Below are positions 49,578 to 61,100 of a stretch of DNA of 64,000 bases, piece after piece. The position numbers were made by a program, and so were the translations under genes. The notes beneath the pieces were generated by a model, which did not search any database, had not been told where the DNA came from, and saw only the letters and a list, made by a program, of their open reading frames with translations. Every line of letters starts with the position of its first letter. Position 1 is the stretch's first letter. Source of the DNA: Zygnema cylindricum. Its lineage: Eukaryota; Streptophyta; Zygnematophyceae; Zygnematales; Zygnemataceae. The DNA is taken from positions 34,156-98,155 of the forward strand of contig JBBHKE010001915.1 in the NCBI GenBank assembly GCA_037447655.1, written 5' to 3'.

Positions 49578-52357
49578 CATAGTTCAAAAGTAGGTGAAAG
49601 TAGGCCCATACAATATGCCTATTGTACGTAAAACATACAATATGGCCTTAAGACCCATATTGTATTTGTCGCAAAATGAAAAATAATAGTAACAGGGTTG
49701 AGTTGCACATCGATCGATAGAGAATTAAACGTCATGTCTAAATTTTGAAAAACATTCGGACAAAAAATTATTTTTCTGTGAGTTTTGAGGTTATTTTTAT
49801 TTAAACCGTCAGGTTTGGACGATCGGGCGGTCGCTGATAAAAGTAGCGATCTAACACTTGACATTTCCATTGAGATGATTTCTGATCCTAGTTGCTTGGG
49901 CGGTAAATTCGAAATTACAGTAAATACAAACACATAATATGTTGGCTATTAGAATCCCACCGCTCTGGAGCCTTCACGTGGTCCCACTCCTCTCCTCGAA
50001 CTCTAGGCATGGGTGTTTTTTTGGAGGTCCGTGACTTCTTCATCAACGGCTTCAACGGCAGTTTCACTATCTTCTACCGTGGCGTCGGTAATGGCGTCTT
50101 CCTTGAATATTCGCTTTCAACTGTTGAAGTTTTTATGGCGGCTTCTTTTATAAAATTTGAAGAAGACACTATTACACATTTTGAACTTACAGTGTGCAAA
50201 TAGTGTGACGCCGCAACGTCTCTTTTTGGAATTGTCAGTAGACGTCACGATAAAATTCCGTACGTATCCGTGAATATTCTGTTCAGTTTACATAGCAGAA
50301 AGTACCGATATGTGTATCGAGTCTTTTCATCAACTTCCGTACAATTCCCGTAAAAATCCGTACAGTTACCGTAATTTGTCTATTGGTTTCCCTTAAATTT
50401 TCAGTTTCAGTTTACAGTGGACGTTTTTTCACGATTTTTTCAAAAGTCACGTACAATACGTAGAAACTTGGATAAAATGAAAAAATCGCGCGATTTGAAC
50501 AGCTAGGCATGCGACAAACCAAATCAATTCAAAAATTACGATGTGTCTTGCGACGCTTCAAAAAGTTTCGAATCATATGGTGCGGCATGACAGATTGTAG
50601 ACGTTGACGTTGTCGACGTATACAATCGTCTCAGAGTTAAGTAACAAATTTGAATAAACACATAGAGACACCTGAAATCCGAGTCCGCTGGATCCGACTA
50701 AAAAACAAAGTAAGTTCGCTAAGTTACAAGTACATGGGGCCTTTTCCTTAGAAACATTGTGGAATCCGAGTATTAACGAATTGACAATTTTACCGAGGGT
50801 TCGTGTCTAAGAGCATTGTTCCATTAGGCGGTCTTAGTAAACGCCAAAAATTCGTTTCCAGAAGCCATCGTTCCATTGTGTAGGGTCAGTAACTGACATT
50901 TTACTTGCGTGGCACACTTTGATTGGTTCACGTAATAGATGAATACGATTTTGTTAATCTTCAAAGAATCTCTCACATCAAATTGTGACCACATATTTGT
51001 AGCGAAGGTAAAAAGTGATTCGCACTACACATTGAGTAAAACCTGTACGAGCAGACGAAACTTAAGATTTGTAAAAGCATACGAAAATGTCAGAATGGTT
51101 AGTGGATGGCAACAGAAGCATGAAACAATATCCTCCGTCAAGATTTTCTTGCGCCTTCCAGTGGCCTCGCATCCTCCTTGGCGGAAGGCACATGTCATAT
51201 GCGACGTATACCCACCTCGCCGCGCGGTCGTCGTTGATATTTGTTCACTTTTCTACGAGGCACGATGCTATTCGTTTAGGCGCTTAGAATTGACCTACTT
51301 CGGGTCACTTGTTGCGAACTCAAGTGTCAGACGATGGCGTATCCGATTATGCATCCGACAGTCCACATTCACGCCCATAAACGTGGAGAATCAAATCCCT
51401 CATTTAGTAGGCTTGTTTTTCTGACATTTTTTTTTTGGTACGACATTGTACGAAACAGTAGGACTTTCATTAAGCAACGACATTTTTTCCCTAATGGAAC
51501 TTCACCCTAAGGGTGACGTTCTATCAGACGAAAAGTGGGGTAGTTTACAAAAATCCGCGACTATCCATACCAAACCGTACCGCTTATTTTGTTTTTATAC
51601 GAAAAAAAACATTACAGAGAATCTTGCCAATACTCTCCAAAGGTCTGGGAGGTAATAGTGACTGTCGGATGTTCATCTGTGAGGCGTTCGCTTCGTTTTT
51701 CTCTATAACTATCAACGTACCTCTAAGAGGTGGGTTGGCAGATACATAAAAAAATTAATCGCGACACGCTGGACGATTAGGCTACGTGTCACGATGAACA
51801 ACCAACGAAAATTGACAAAATTTTCACATGACACGCGCTTTCGAAACTACAACCGAAAATAAAATGTAATTTCGTAACTCTCCTTTGTCACTCTATTTTT
51901 GGTACCTTATGTTTGTAACACTATTTCTGTCGAAAGACTTTCGTTATGTTCGAAAACAAGAACCCTAAAAAATGAGCTGGCGTAGAAGACCAACGTTTGC
52001 AAAAAGTATATCAACCCTCTGTCGTATGATGACTTCGTACGCAGATACATGATACACAAGTGAAGATATGAAATAAAATTTGTTGGTGCTAAAAATCTTA
52101 AGGATATTCAATATTGGATCGTAGCTTACGTGGTGCCAATAAATTAGAACAAGTGGTTTACAAACTCTTCGTGATGGAACATCGACTCAAAAGCTCATAA
52201 CACAACTTACGATACGACTATCGTCAGATTTCGACAATCGGACGGTCGCTGATCAAAGTAGCAATTTAAGAAGATCATATGAAAAGCCCATAACAAAACT
52301 TACGATAAAGGCGCCTACAGAAGGCCTACAATAGAAACGCCTACTTTTGAACTAAGC
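49578..52357. mobile_element. 8-bp-TSD DNA transposon, 2.8-kb composite copy
   Basis: Left end CATAGTTCAAAAGTAGG and right end CCTACTTTTGAACTAAG, flanked by perfect CTATGAAC (49570-49577 and 52358-52365). About 280 bp at the left and at least 100 bp at the right match the smaller family members. The interior carries pieces of other families: 50260-50505 (CATAGTTGTTC type), 50575-50739 (shared with 43552) and 51170-51515 (shared with 18963-19677). No transposase-like frame was recognised; the two longest frames (50939-51424 and 50009-50203) look non-coding. Confidence 0.82.
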
Positions 52358-52426
52358 TATGAACCATAATTCAGCCCAATGTTTAGTGCGACATTTAGAG
52401 CTCTGCACAAGAGAGTGCGTTAAGTA

Positions 52427-53449
52427 GTGTTGGGTATCGAAGACCATTTGCCAATATTCGATATATATTGAATTTTGGGTACCCGATAATCGATATATCG
52501 CTTCGATATATCGAAAAGGAAAACATCGCGATATATCGCCGATACATCTTATTGCCTATATATCAAGGTTTAAAAAAAAAAAAAACAAAGCTCTTCTTGC
52601 TATTGCTGCTAGTACTACACCGCTAATCGTTACTATAGTAAAAAAAAAAAAATTAGCGTAAACGCTAATTTAGTGTTAATAGCGCTAATTTGTGACGCCA
52701 TAAATTTCGCCGCTCGCCGCTTGTTTGTTGCACTTTTTAGTTTTGCTTCATTTGCGCACGAAAATTTTTATATGAGCGGCGAGCCGCGGAATTTATGGCG
52801 TCTCGCACGCGTATTTTTATCTGAGCGGCGAACCGGGAAATTTATGGCGTCTCCAACGGCGGCATCCTTGAGCCGTTGTGCTTCATTTGCGCATGCATAT
52901 TTTCATCTGTCCTCCACTCCGTCTTCAGAAGGAAGCCCCTGTTGGAGACGCTGTAAATTCCGACGCTCGCCGCTAGTTCGTTGCACTTATCCTTTTTTTA
53001 GGGTATTGAATATTTAAATTTTTGAAATTTGAAAGTTAAAAAATAGTACGAATTTTACCTACGAATTTTAGAAGTTTGAAATTGTTTTATGCGCACTCTA
53101 TGTAGTATTCGTTAGTTTACTCCGTGCGTTTCATGCGCATAGGACATCTATGGCTGCCAGTACTAGTGCTACAGAATTAGTATTTTTTTGTCGGTTACAT
53201 TTTGCGGCGTCTACCTTTAAGTCACGAAACGAAAATCACGTTGTACGTGGCGTATCTGACAATTTGTCCTTTAAGCTAAAATAACATATTATATAAAATA
53301 TTAAATTAAAAAAAATACTACATATCGCAATATATATCGCGATATTTTATGTTGGTCTCCGTACGATATATCGAGAAGTTTGCTCGATCGATATTCGATA
53401 TATCGAATATCAAAATTATCGCGATATGAATTTACCCGATACCCAACAC
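52427..53449. mobile_element. DNA transposon with GTGTTGGGTATCG inverted ends
   Basis: Terminal repeats GTGTTGGGTATCG and CGATACCCAACAC, with TA on each side (52425-52426, 53450-53451), 1023 bp. Subterminal regions are dense in TCGATATATCG-type palindromes. The middle repeats gcggcga/aatttatggcgtct several times in both orientations. A TACACCG MITE end lies inside at about 52617. No coding capacity. Confidence 0.78.
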
Positions 53450-53451
53450 TA

Positions 53452-53953
53452 CACCGCGAATAGTAATTAGAGTAATGAAAAAATTAGAGTACAAAAACTA
53501 AAAAAAATAAATTAGAGTAATTAACGCTAATTCATGTGATAGAGCTGTTTCAACTATGAAGTTTACTCTAATTTATTTAAGTGCTCTAATTTGGCACGCT
53601 AATATTCTCTACTGTAAATAAGGTATTTGTACAGAATTTGGCAAAACGTACAGTTTATCGTCACTATGACGTTTGCACTACGCGGTTTGTTAAAACGCAG
53701 TTACATGATAACGGCCTGTATTAAATCATTATTTGTACTTTTTTACTTAATAAAGTACAATTTTGCACGGTCGGAAGTCGTCCGTGATCCACACTATTTA
53801 AAACGAACCTATATTAGAATTAAAAATGCTAATTAAACTTTACCTTAAATAGAATAATGAAAAAATTAGAATCATCTACTCTATTTCCTGTGATAGAGTC
53901 GAAATTTCGAGCGACCGAATTATAGTAATTTACTCTAATTACGATTCGCGGTG
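53452..53953. mobile_element. MITE, TACACCG family, long form
   Basis: 502 bp, left end CACCGCGAATAGTAATTAG, right end CTAATTACGATTCGCGGTG, TA at 53450-53451 and 53954-53955. Its left TA is also the right TA of the previous transposon, so one inserted exactly at the border of the other. Subfamily partner: 12879-13317. Confidence 0.78.
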
Positions 53954-53972
53954 TAGCGTTCAGCCTCTGAAC

Positions 53973-54655
53973 CATAGTTCAAAAGTAGGTGATCGTACGC
54001 CCATACAATATGCCTATTGTACGCAAAACATACAATATGCCCTTAAGACCCATATTGTATTGGCCGCAAAATGAAATAAAATAGGAACAGGGTTGAGTTG
54101 CACATCAATCGATAGAGAATTAAACGACATGTCTAAATTTTGAAGAAAAATCGGACAAAAAAAATTATTTTTGTGAGTTTTGAGGGACTTTATATTTAAA
54201 CCGTCAGATTTGGACGATCGGACGGTCGCTGATCAAAGTAGGCGATTTAAAAAGATCACATGAAAAGCCCATAACACAACTTACGAAAGGACAATCTGTC
54301 ATATTAGCGTCTGCAATTTTGAGGGCCACACTAAATAAAGCCTCAAATTGACCAACCAGGCAGTATGGAACGATAAAAATAAATAAATACCACACAGCCA
54401 AAAAAATTGCCAAAACCTACGGACCAACCCCGTTGGTGGCTTTTCCCCCGGAATGTCATCCTACGCCGTGTCAGTTCTCTAAAAAATTTCGTCCGGCGGC
54501 GTGCTCTGTACTTTGATCTTACGTCAGATTCGGACGTTCGTACAGGAGTGTGCACGACGCACACACATACAGTATGCCTACGTTGCGCGAGTTTTGTGCA
54601 AAGTTTTGTGCGCCTACCAAAGGCCTACCATAAAAAAGCCTACTTTTGAACTATG
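53973..54655. mobile_element. 8-bp-TSD DNA transposon, 683-bp copy
   Basis: Ends CATAGTTCAAAAGTAGG and CCTACTTTTGAACTATG, flanked by perfect CTCTGAAC (53965-53972 and 54656-54663). Internal text matches the left parts of 13529 and 49578. Non-coding. Confidence 0.88.
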
Positions 54656-55114
54656 CTCTGAACCATGGTTGTGCAAAATACCTGAAAGCTCGGTGCGGAA
54701 TTTGGTGCTGAATTAAGTGCGAAATTCAATGCGAAGTTCAGTGATCTGCAAGCGAGTGCCCTGCCTATACATCGTACTTCAGCCAGTCCGAAATCTACTG
54801 TAGTGCTAGATTTGGAGCTCTGCATAAGAGAGTCCATTCCACCGGTGAACCATAATCCAGTGGGGAATTCGGTGAAAATTTAGTGCGGCTTCAGTGCGAA
54901 ACTAAATGCAGAATTCATTGCTCTGCACAAGAAAGTGCCCTCGAGCTTATGAATCATAAGTCAGTGCGCGATTCAGTGGGATTCATTAACGCATATAACC
55001 ATCGCTCTTTTCTTTTCATAAAGCTTATGCTTCTAGTAAAATGGCCTACTTTCAAACTGTGCATAGAATTAGTTCGGGTGTGCACGAGTGAGGTGATGGT
55101 GTCTCTTTCAGAAA

Positions 55115-55164
55115 AAAACCCTAAATACCTTAGAAACCCTAAAAAACCTTAAAATACCCTAGGA
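55115..55164. repeat. Imperfect CCCTAAA-like repeats
   Basis: About six degenerate copies of the motif (aaaccctaaa, taccttagaaaccctaaa, aaaccttaaaa, taccctagg). Short, irregular and internal to the window, so probably chance or an old interstitial telomere-like patch. Confidence 0.35.
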
Positions 55165-55549
55165 AACTCGTGGATGGAGTAGACATGTGTTTCCGGTAGT
55201 AGATGGCCGACACCCGCTTTTTTGCATATCCCTATACATGGAATACCATCTTTATTGTCTATGTCAAAAAAACCAAAAGATCTTAGAGGACCTCCATAGA
55301 AGTTTTTACCGTAACAGACCAAGGAGCGGATATTGTAACCCTAATCTATTCGTCTAAAATATGGTACCACACTACATGTGAGAGTAGTCGATATTGACCC
55401 TTCTTTATGCCAAAATGAAACAGCTAAGATCTATCTGCTTACTCTTTAAACCACTCTGTACCTCAAAATTAAGAGCAAGAAAAAGACCAGCGATGTCTTA
55501 AATCTTTTTTGATTCTGGACATGATAACGTGCTTGACCGGCAACTGTGA

Positions 55550-56815
55550 ATTCTCCCTCTCCCTCCCCTTCCCTCCCCCCCCTTTCCCAACATTTCAAAG
55601 CCCGTGACGGGCAGTGACAACTCCTCTCCCCCTCTCCCCCACCGTGGAAATTCTCTCCCTGCTCCCCCCCTGGCAACAGTCTTGTCGACCTCCCACACAC
55701 TACCAGCTAATCCACTCCTCTCTCCTCTCTCCTCTCACCCCTCAGTAGCTTCGACAAACACATCCTACTGGCCCACAATTTCTCTTTCCTCATCAATGGC
55801 TTCAACATTCCCCCCTCAAATTGCCTCTTCACATCCCTTCCTCCCTTCTCCACTCCATTAACTGTTCGACGACGACTCAGTGATTAAATTTTCCTCCCAT
55901 ACAACAAAACACAACTTTGTTTCATTTTCTCATTTCCTCCTTCTCCCCCTTTTCTTTTCCTTTGTCTATCTCATACACTCTATTTCCCCGACACCATTCC
56001 CATCACCCTCCATTACATATATTTTTTCTCCTTTCCTCCCTCTCTTTTTCCATTTGTTTCCCCCTGATTCACTGACAATGTTAGGCAATAAGTCTATTCC
56101 CCTTCTCCCTCCCTCGCCTCCTCCACCCATAACTCCCAAAGAGAAGCCTCTCCCCACCACATTTACAATATTTAGGGTTTTAAAAATATATTGCGGCTTG
56201 GGCCGACTACACCCGCCATACAAAGAGTTGTCGCCATTTTCTAGCCCTTGGGTCTCCCTTCGGATACATTTCCCTTCCTACCTTCGGATACATTTCCGTA
56301 CCTACATTTGACTGCAGTTCCATCAGGCTCTACAGACGAGGACTGGGCTTTTGTTTGTGACCTTTGTAGCTTTGGAGCTTATAATTTGGGATCCCCTCGT
56401 CCTTAGATACACTCCCGTATCCTTGTAAGCGTGGGTGATTTGTTAAAAAATGCCATTTGTCTCCCTTTATCGCATATTTCTTCCAACCCGACGATGATCA
56501 TCCACTTCCTCGTCGACTCTTTCCCATATTTCCTCTGTGGTTTCTTGTAATACCACCTCGCAGGGAGCTTGTGGGGCTCGAGAGATTATGGTTCGTTGTA
56601 GGAGATTTCTTCGAAGAGACTTTCCACGCCGAATCTTATTTTTAGGGTTTCTTACACACCTCGACGACTACTAGCTCATTCTAGTGTCCTTCCTTTCTTC
56701 TTATTGGGATGTTCATTTGAGTTGTGTTAGTGAGCTTTCTCGGGCAATTAGAGTACTCCAGCTGTTCACTCCTACTGCTCCACATTCAGCATCAGTTTGA
56801 GGCTGCATTTGTCCA
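55550..56815 (+). mobile_element. LINE relic, + strand, same family as 26934-30655
   Basis: Decayed 5' part of the same retrotransposon. Around 56335-56480 the translated text STDEDWAFVCDLCSFGAYNL, then GSPRP-stop and LPLSHISSNP parallels the intact element's DEDWNFVRELHVLGAYDLG, GAPRP and LPLSHISSNP. Near 56735-56795, SELSRAIRVLQLFTP parallels its GELSRAVRARQPFTP. The C-rich leader (55550-56160) corresponds to its 5' region. Several stops and frame changes; the reverse transcriptase core is missing. Confidence 0.78.
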
Positions 56816-58059
56816 TTCAAAAACCACATAGAACCACATTACACACAACACCACATTACCACATTACTTGCTGCAAGGGTAAACTCGTGTCATTACTCGA
56901 AGACGGCCAAACACGTTTGACCACACAATGACCATCTTGTAAATTTCATAATACATCAATGACAGCGCGCTCGAGATTAAGGCAGACATATCACAAAACA
57001 AGCAAATTCTACAACAACAAACCATATGACTGATAGAACAATACACAATCCAACTGACCAGCATTTCGAAAACTACAAATCATTTCATTTTGTGTTCTTC
57101 ATTTATGATTCTGACAGTTTTCCACAATAATTGTCAAACCTCTGATAATCCCAGACATGCTAACTGACATTACAAGAGCATTTCTGTATTCAATAGTGTA
57201 AAGCCATTACTCAAACAAAATAAGGAAATAAGGAAAACGAGGTATAAAGTTGATGCAATGTACATTAGATAGCTACACACTGGGGGCCATTAAAACGACG
57301 GTATCTGAAATTTGAAGGCCACATTAGTACCACCAACTTACAATACAGAAATTAACCGCTTTGAGCCTCAAAAGTAAAGAATGAACACCACTAGAATAGG
57401 CCTTTAGGTTTGACAGCAATTGCCAGCAACTGCCTCCCCAGCAAATATCCTCCTCAGAAGACTTCAGTTTTCTGACAAATTTTAACTGGCTATGAGTTCA
57501 ACGAGAATCTGAACTAAGTGACAAAAATTGAATTGTTGAAACTCATAAGTGAAATTGAGACGGGGTCCGGAAGGCAGCTTCAACTTATTATTAACAATTT
57601 TACTGCGATTATTGGAAGGACTTAGAAAACTAAACACATTATGTCTCTATTACAATTGCGAAAGAAAAATACCTCTTCTTCAAAAGATATTTACCTCAAT
57701 AAAACTCTACCTTCCAAGTATATGTTCCTAGTGATGCTCGCAGGCAATCAACTACATGCAGGCTTTGCCAAATTTAACAAGCGATTCAAGCATAATCCAT
57801 CCGATGATAAAAATCATAATGTCCAATCATTGTCCTCTTTCAAAAATGTCGGCGATGCATCCTCTCACCGCACTGCTTATTGTAACTGGTTGGTTGCGAA
57901 CTATGACAGTGTACAAGCTTCTTCCGTCCTTCCCAAGTCAATATCAGTTTGTTCGCCAAACTTTTCTCCCTCCATAACCAACAAATCGCCACTTCCATGA
58001 AGCTCACAAGAGAGTGACATTTTTTGCCAGAAACCAAAGCAAAAAAATACACGGGGCGG
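56816..58059. other. Intergenic between LINE relic and carrier gene
   Basis: No gene or repeat recognised. The part nearest 58060 is presumably the carrier 3' UTR. Confidence 0.5.
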
Positions 58060-58174
58060 CTACTTCAGCCATACTTTGAAACCTTCGTAGAAGGCTACTA
58101 TGATTCCTATGGCAGGTCCTGCGCGTCCTGTCCGAGGGACGACCCCTGCCATCAGTCCTTTGACACCAGACTCC
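58060..58174 (-). other. Carrier terminal exon 11B
   Basis: Acceptor gttatgcgcag then GGAGTC. In phase with exon 10 it reads RESGVKGLMAGVVPR, then GRAGPAIGIIVAFYEGFK and stops after VWLK. It forms the sixth transmembrane helix. It begins 34 bp after the stop of exon 11A, behind a T/C-rich tract, so its branch point must lie in 11A coding sequence. Confidence 0.85.
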
Positions 58175-61100
58175 CTGCGCATAACAGGGGGCGAGAAAAA
58201 TGCAGGCATCAAGAGAGTCTTGTCAGCTCTTTGTGCCGCAATAAGTGCTTCACTATCTCGTATGATGACACCACCATCCCTACGGAAGGGGCAGCACGTC
58301 CTACACGTGGAACAAGCCCTGTGAAGAGGCCCCTGTACCCTTGCTCCCTGCGACCGATGAAAGTGTCCCCACTAACAGTCAGTAATTCATGGCGAGCTCG
58401 AGCACAGTCGGGGGTTCACGTTTTACTTACCAGCTTGCATACCCACGACATAACTCTTTTGTCTGCATATGACGCTCCATATGAAGTTCAATTTGAAGAA
58501 AAGTACCTCAGTAAAAACCTCTCATCACCAAATCAGCCTGAGACTACACAACCAAATGGTCAACCCAGAAAAATAAAAAAAATAGCCCAGATGGAGGAAA
58601 AGCCCTCATAAGATGGATTCAGGAAATCTCATCATACACAGTAACCCCACAGACTTCTATCTGCATTGCAACTCTGAGACAGTGTTCCAATACAGTGGCT
58701 GGCATGTCCAGCCATGACATTACATTAACTAAATGCAGCGCACCCACAACGGCTAAGAGTACACGGCATACACATTCACAACAGGTACAAAAGTAGACCG
58801 GAGATTACATGCACAATAGTGGTTTAACCGAATAAAACTGCGGGTACATTAAATATACGTAAATGAACAGCGAATTGAGTACCTGTACACTTGCAGCAAT
58901 GTCCGAACGGTGCTCATTTCCCGGCTTCTGACAGGACACCTCTGCACACCAAAATCACACTCAGGTCTTAGACAAGCAACAGCATAGCAGGGATGTGGCT
59001 GGAATCTCAGAGGCAAGGATGAGTCAGCAATAACAAAGCACCGTCTCACACCTCTATTTGCCTCCACGTTTTTGCTACATCCAATGGAGTCGTGATAGCT
59101 GCAGCCAATGAGCCCGCCAACATGCCAGCCCCGAAGTTGGCTCCAACAATTTGCAGAAAACTTGGTTCCGGCCCGGCTAGGTTTAGAAGTTGTCGACGTG
59201 CCTGCCCATCAAAATTTGGTGCTTTGCTCAAGATATTTACACGGACAAAAATATGCACAACGCGAGAACTGCTACTTACCGTTGAAAAGGACTGTGGCTA
59301 AGCCAATCACAGCTCAATGCTTCTCGTGTAACACAGATGAATGCTAAAGAAAACAAGCAAGTGACCCCATTGACAACCAATAATGGCACCAGCTTTTGAT
59401 CGCCACACAAGCTTACAAACTCATAACAAGTGCATTAAATCAAGCGAAGCCACAACCATCTACTAAAAGCGGATCGAAGGGTAATACTGTCATCTAAAAA
59501 AAGGCCATCACACAGATTCCATCATATGACACTGCTTCTGTTGGCATAGAATGTTCATGTCGAACAAGATGTTCTCCCCACTAAATGTTCAAAAAGGTCA
59601 TAAAACGATTTCTAAGAAGGAAACATTAAATAATGTGTACCATGAGGAGAATATTTTGATCATCATATTAGCGCCAGACAATTTTTGGTTGCTCAAAAGT
59701 CATTTTTTTTGTGACATATACTATTCACACTAAATCTTCGTCGAAAAAAGGTGGTGATTACGTGGGAATAACAGCTAACTGCCAGGTGATAACTGTTGGC
59801 GTCCCGATACAGTCATCCAACAGAGATTAAGTTGGAATGCGACTTTCCCTTCCAGTTTGAAATAATAAAAAAAAAACATGCCTATATTCGATGTTTCCTG
59901 TTTTTGATGGCCAAAAAGTTGTTTGGATCATTCACATTGATCCAGCACATTTGGTCCCGTAAAGAAGGTACACAAGAGAGGAGACATTGGAAGCAGGCTC
60001 TTGAAGTTTAAAAAAAAAAATGAAATTTCAACAGATTCCATTTCAAAGTCAGACTTTTGCATTCAAGGAAACACAGTCTTTCTGCGCTGCCTGCCAGTGG
60101 CCATCCTCTTTTGTTTTTTTTACACGTTGAACCATCACAACTAGCCGCCCCAACAACCAATGGAGTTCTACAATTACTGTGCACCCACCATATGTGGTAA
60201 CTAGAAATTTAACCACAATACCATGAGGTAAACCTCCTACCTCAATTCCAGATAAAACTCCACAATTGGGTAAGAAGATAAATGACAACAAAAAAATCAA
60301 CACTAATAGCACAACTCTTGTACATAATCGTTTGACTTGCTAAGGTGCATGAGCCTTTCCACCCTGCTTGATACAATTTTGTGTAAATTGTGGACTGCGT
60401 TCTATTGTTTAGTAATTTCATGCACAACGGTTCTTTATCTTCAGGTGGCAAGGAAAAATCACATTAACATGTAGCGCTTTTGAACTTCTGAAGAATATGT
60501 TAAACTCAGGTTTAGAATTAATGAGAGAAGGAAACCAAAACTGGTTGCACATATCCCGCTCTTAACCTGTTCCAGTCGAATTTTCCAACTAGAGGCTGGT
60601 TTTTGTCCCAGCTTGAACGATTTACAGGTACACTCATTGAGTGTATCTGTTGCGGAGTTAAAATATTTACTCACATCAACGTCTGGCCTACAATGGTACT
60701 TCTATGTTAAGCATAGCATTATAGTACATCTTCTAAGTTCAGTTGTAGTAACCTCACTAATGTGGGTGACACATGCCAGTTGCTTTCAATTGAACAAGAA
60801 GCCAGGTAATAGTTTTTGATAACGAATATAGAACCTGGAAAAATAAACCAGGTATCCTGGTCGGGTACTATTAAAAATGCCGAACTTGCAGACTTAGAAA
60901 AAAAACAGGTAAACCCAGGAGATTTATTGCACGTTTCAGAAGTTAAGGAAAACATTATTAAATGCTCTTGTAAAAACCTTAAGACGATTTTAACTAGAAA
61001 AAATAATTCTTCCTGGTTTGAAAGAGCGCAGTAGAATTCAAAACCGCCCTTCTTCAATTGTTTAATACTATTGATGCTTCAATACGTCACCTTATACATG

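Larger units (their letters stand above)
49430..54980. repeat. Degenerate minisatellite split by four DNA transposons
   Basis: The non-transposon pieces 49430-49577, 52366-52424, 53956-53972 and 54664-54980 share recurring words: ctatgaac/ctctgaac, cataattcag, agtgcggaattc/agtgcgaaattc, caatgctctgcac and aagagagtgc. They read as irregular repeats of very roughly 70-110 bp. With the transposons (49578-52357, 52427-53449, 53452-53953, 53973-54655) removed, the pieces join into one array of about 0.5 kb. Confidence 0.65.

Noticed and set aside
55115-55164. Telomere or chromosome end
   Set aside because: Only a few degenerate CCCTAAA-like motifs, with ordinary genes on both sides.
58024-58611. 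195-codon + strand open frame at the carrier 3' end
   Set aside because: It is the mirror of carrier exons 11A and 11B, which have splice sites, phase and family similarity on the - strand. The + strand product resembles nothing.
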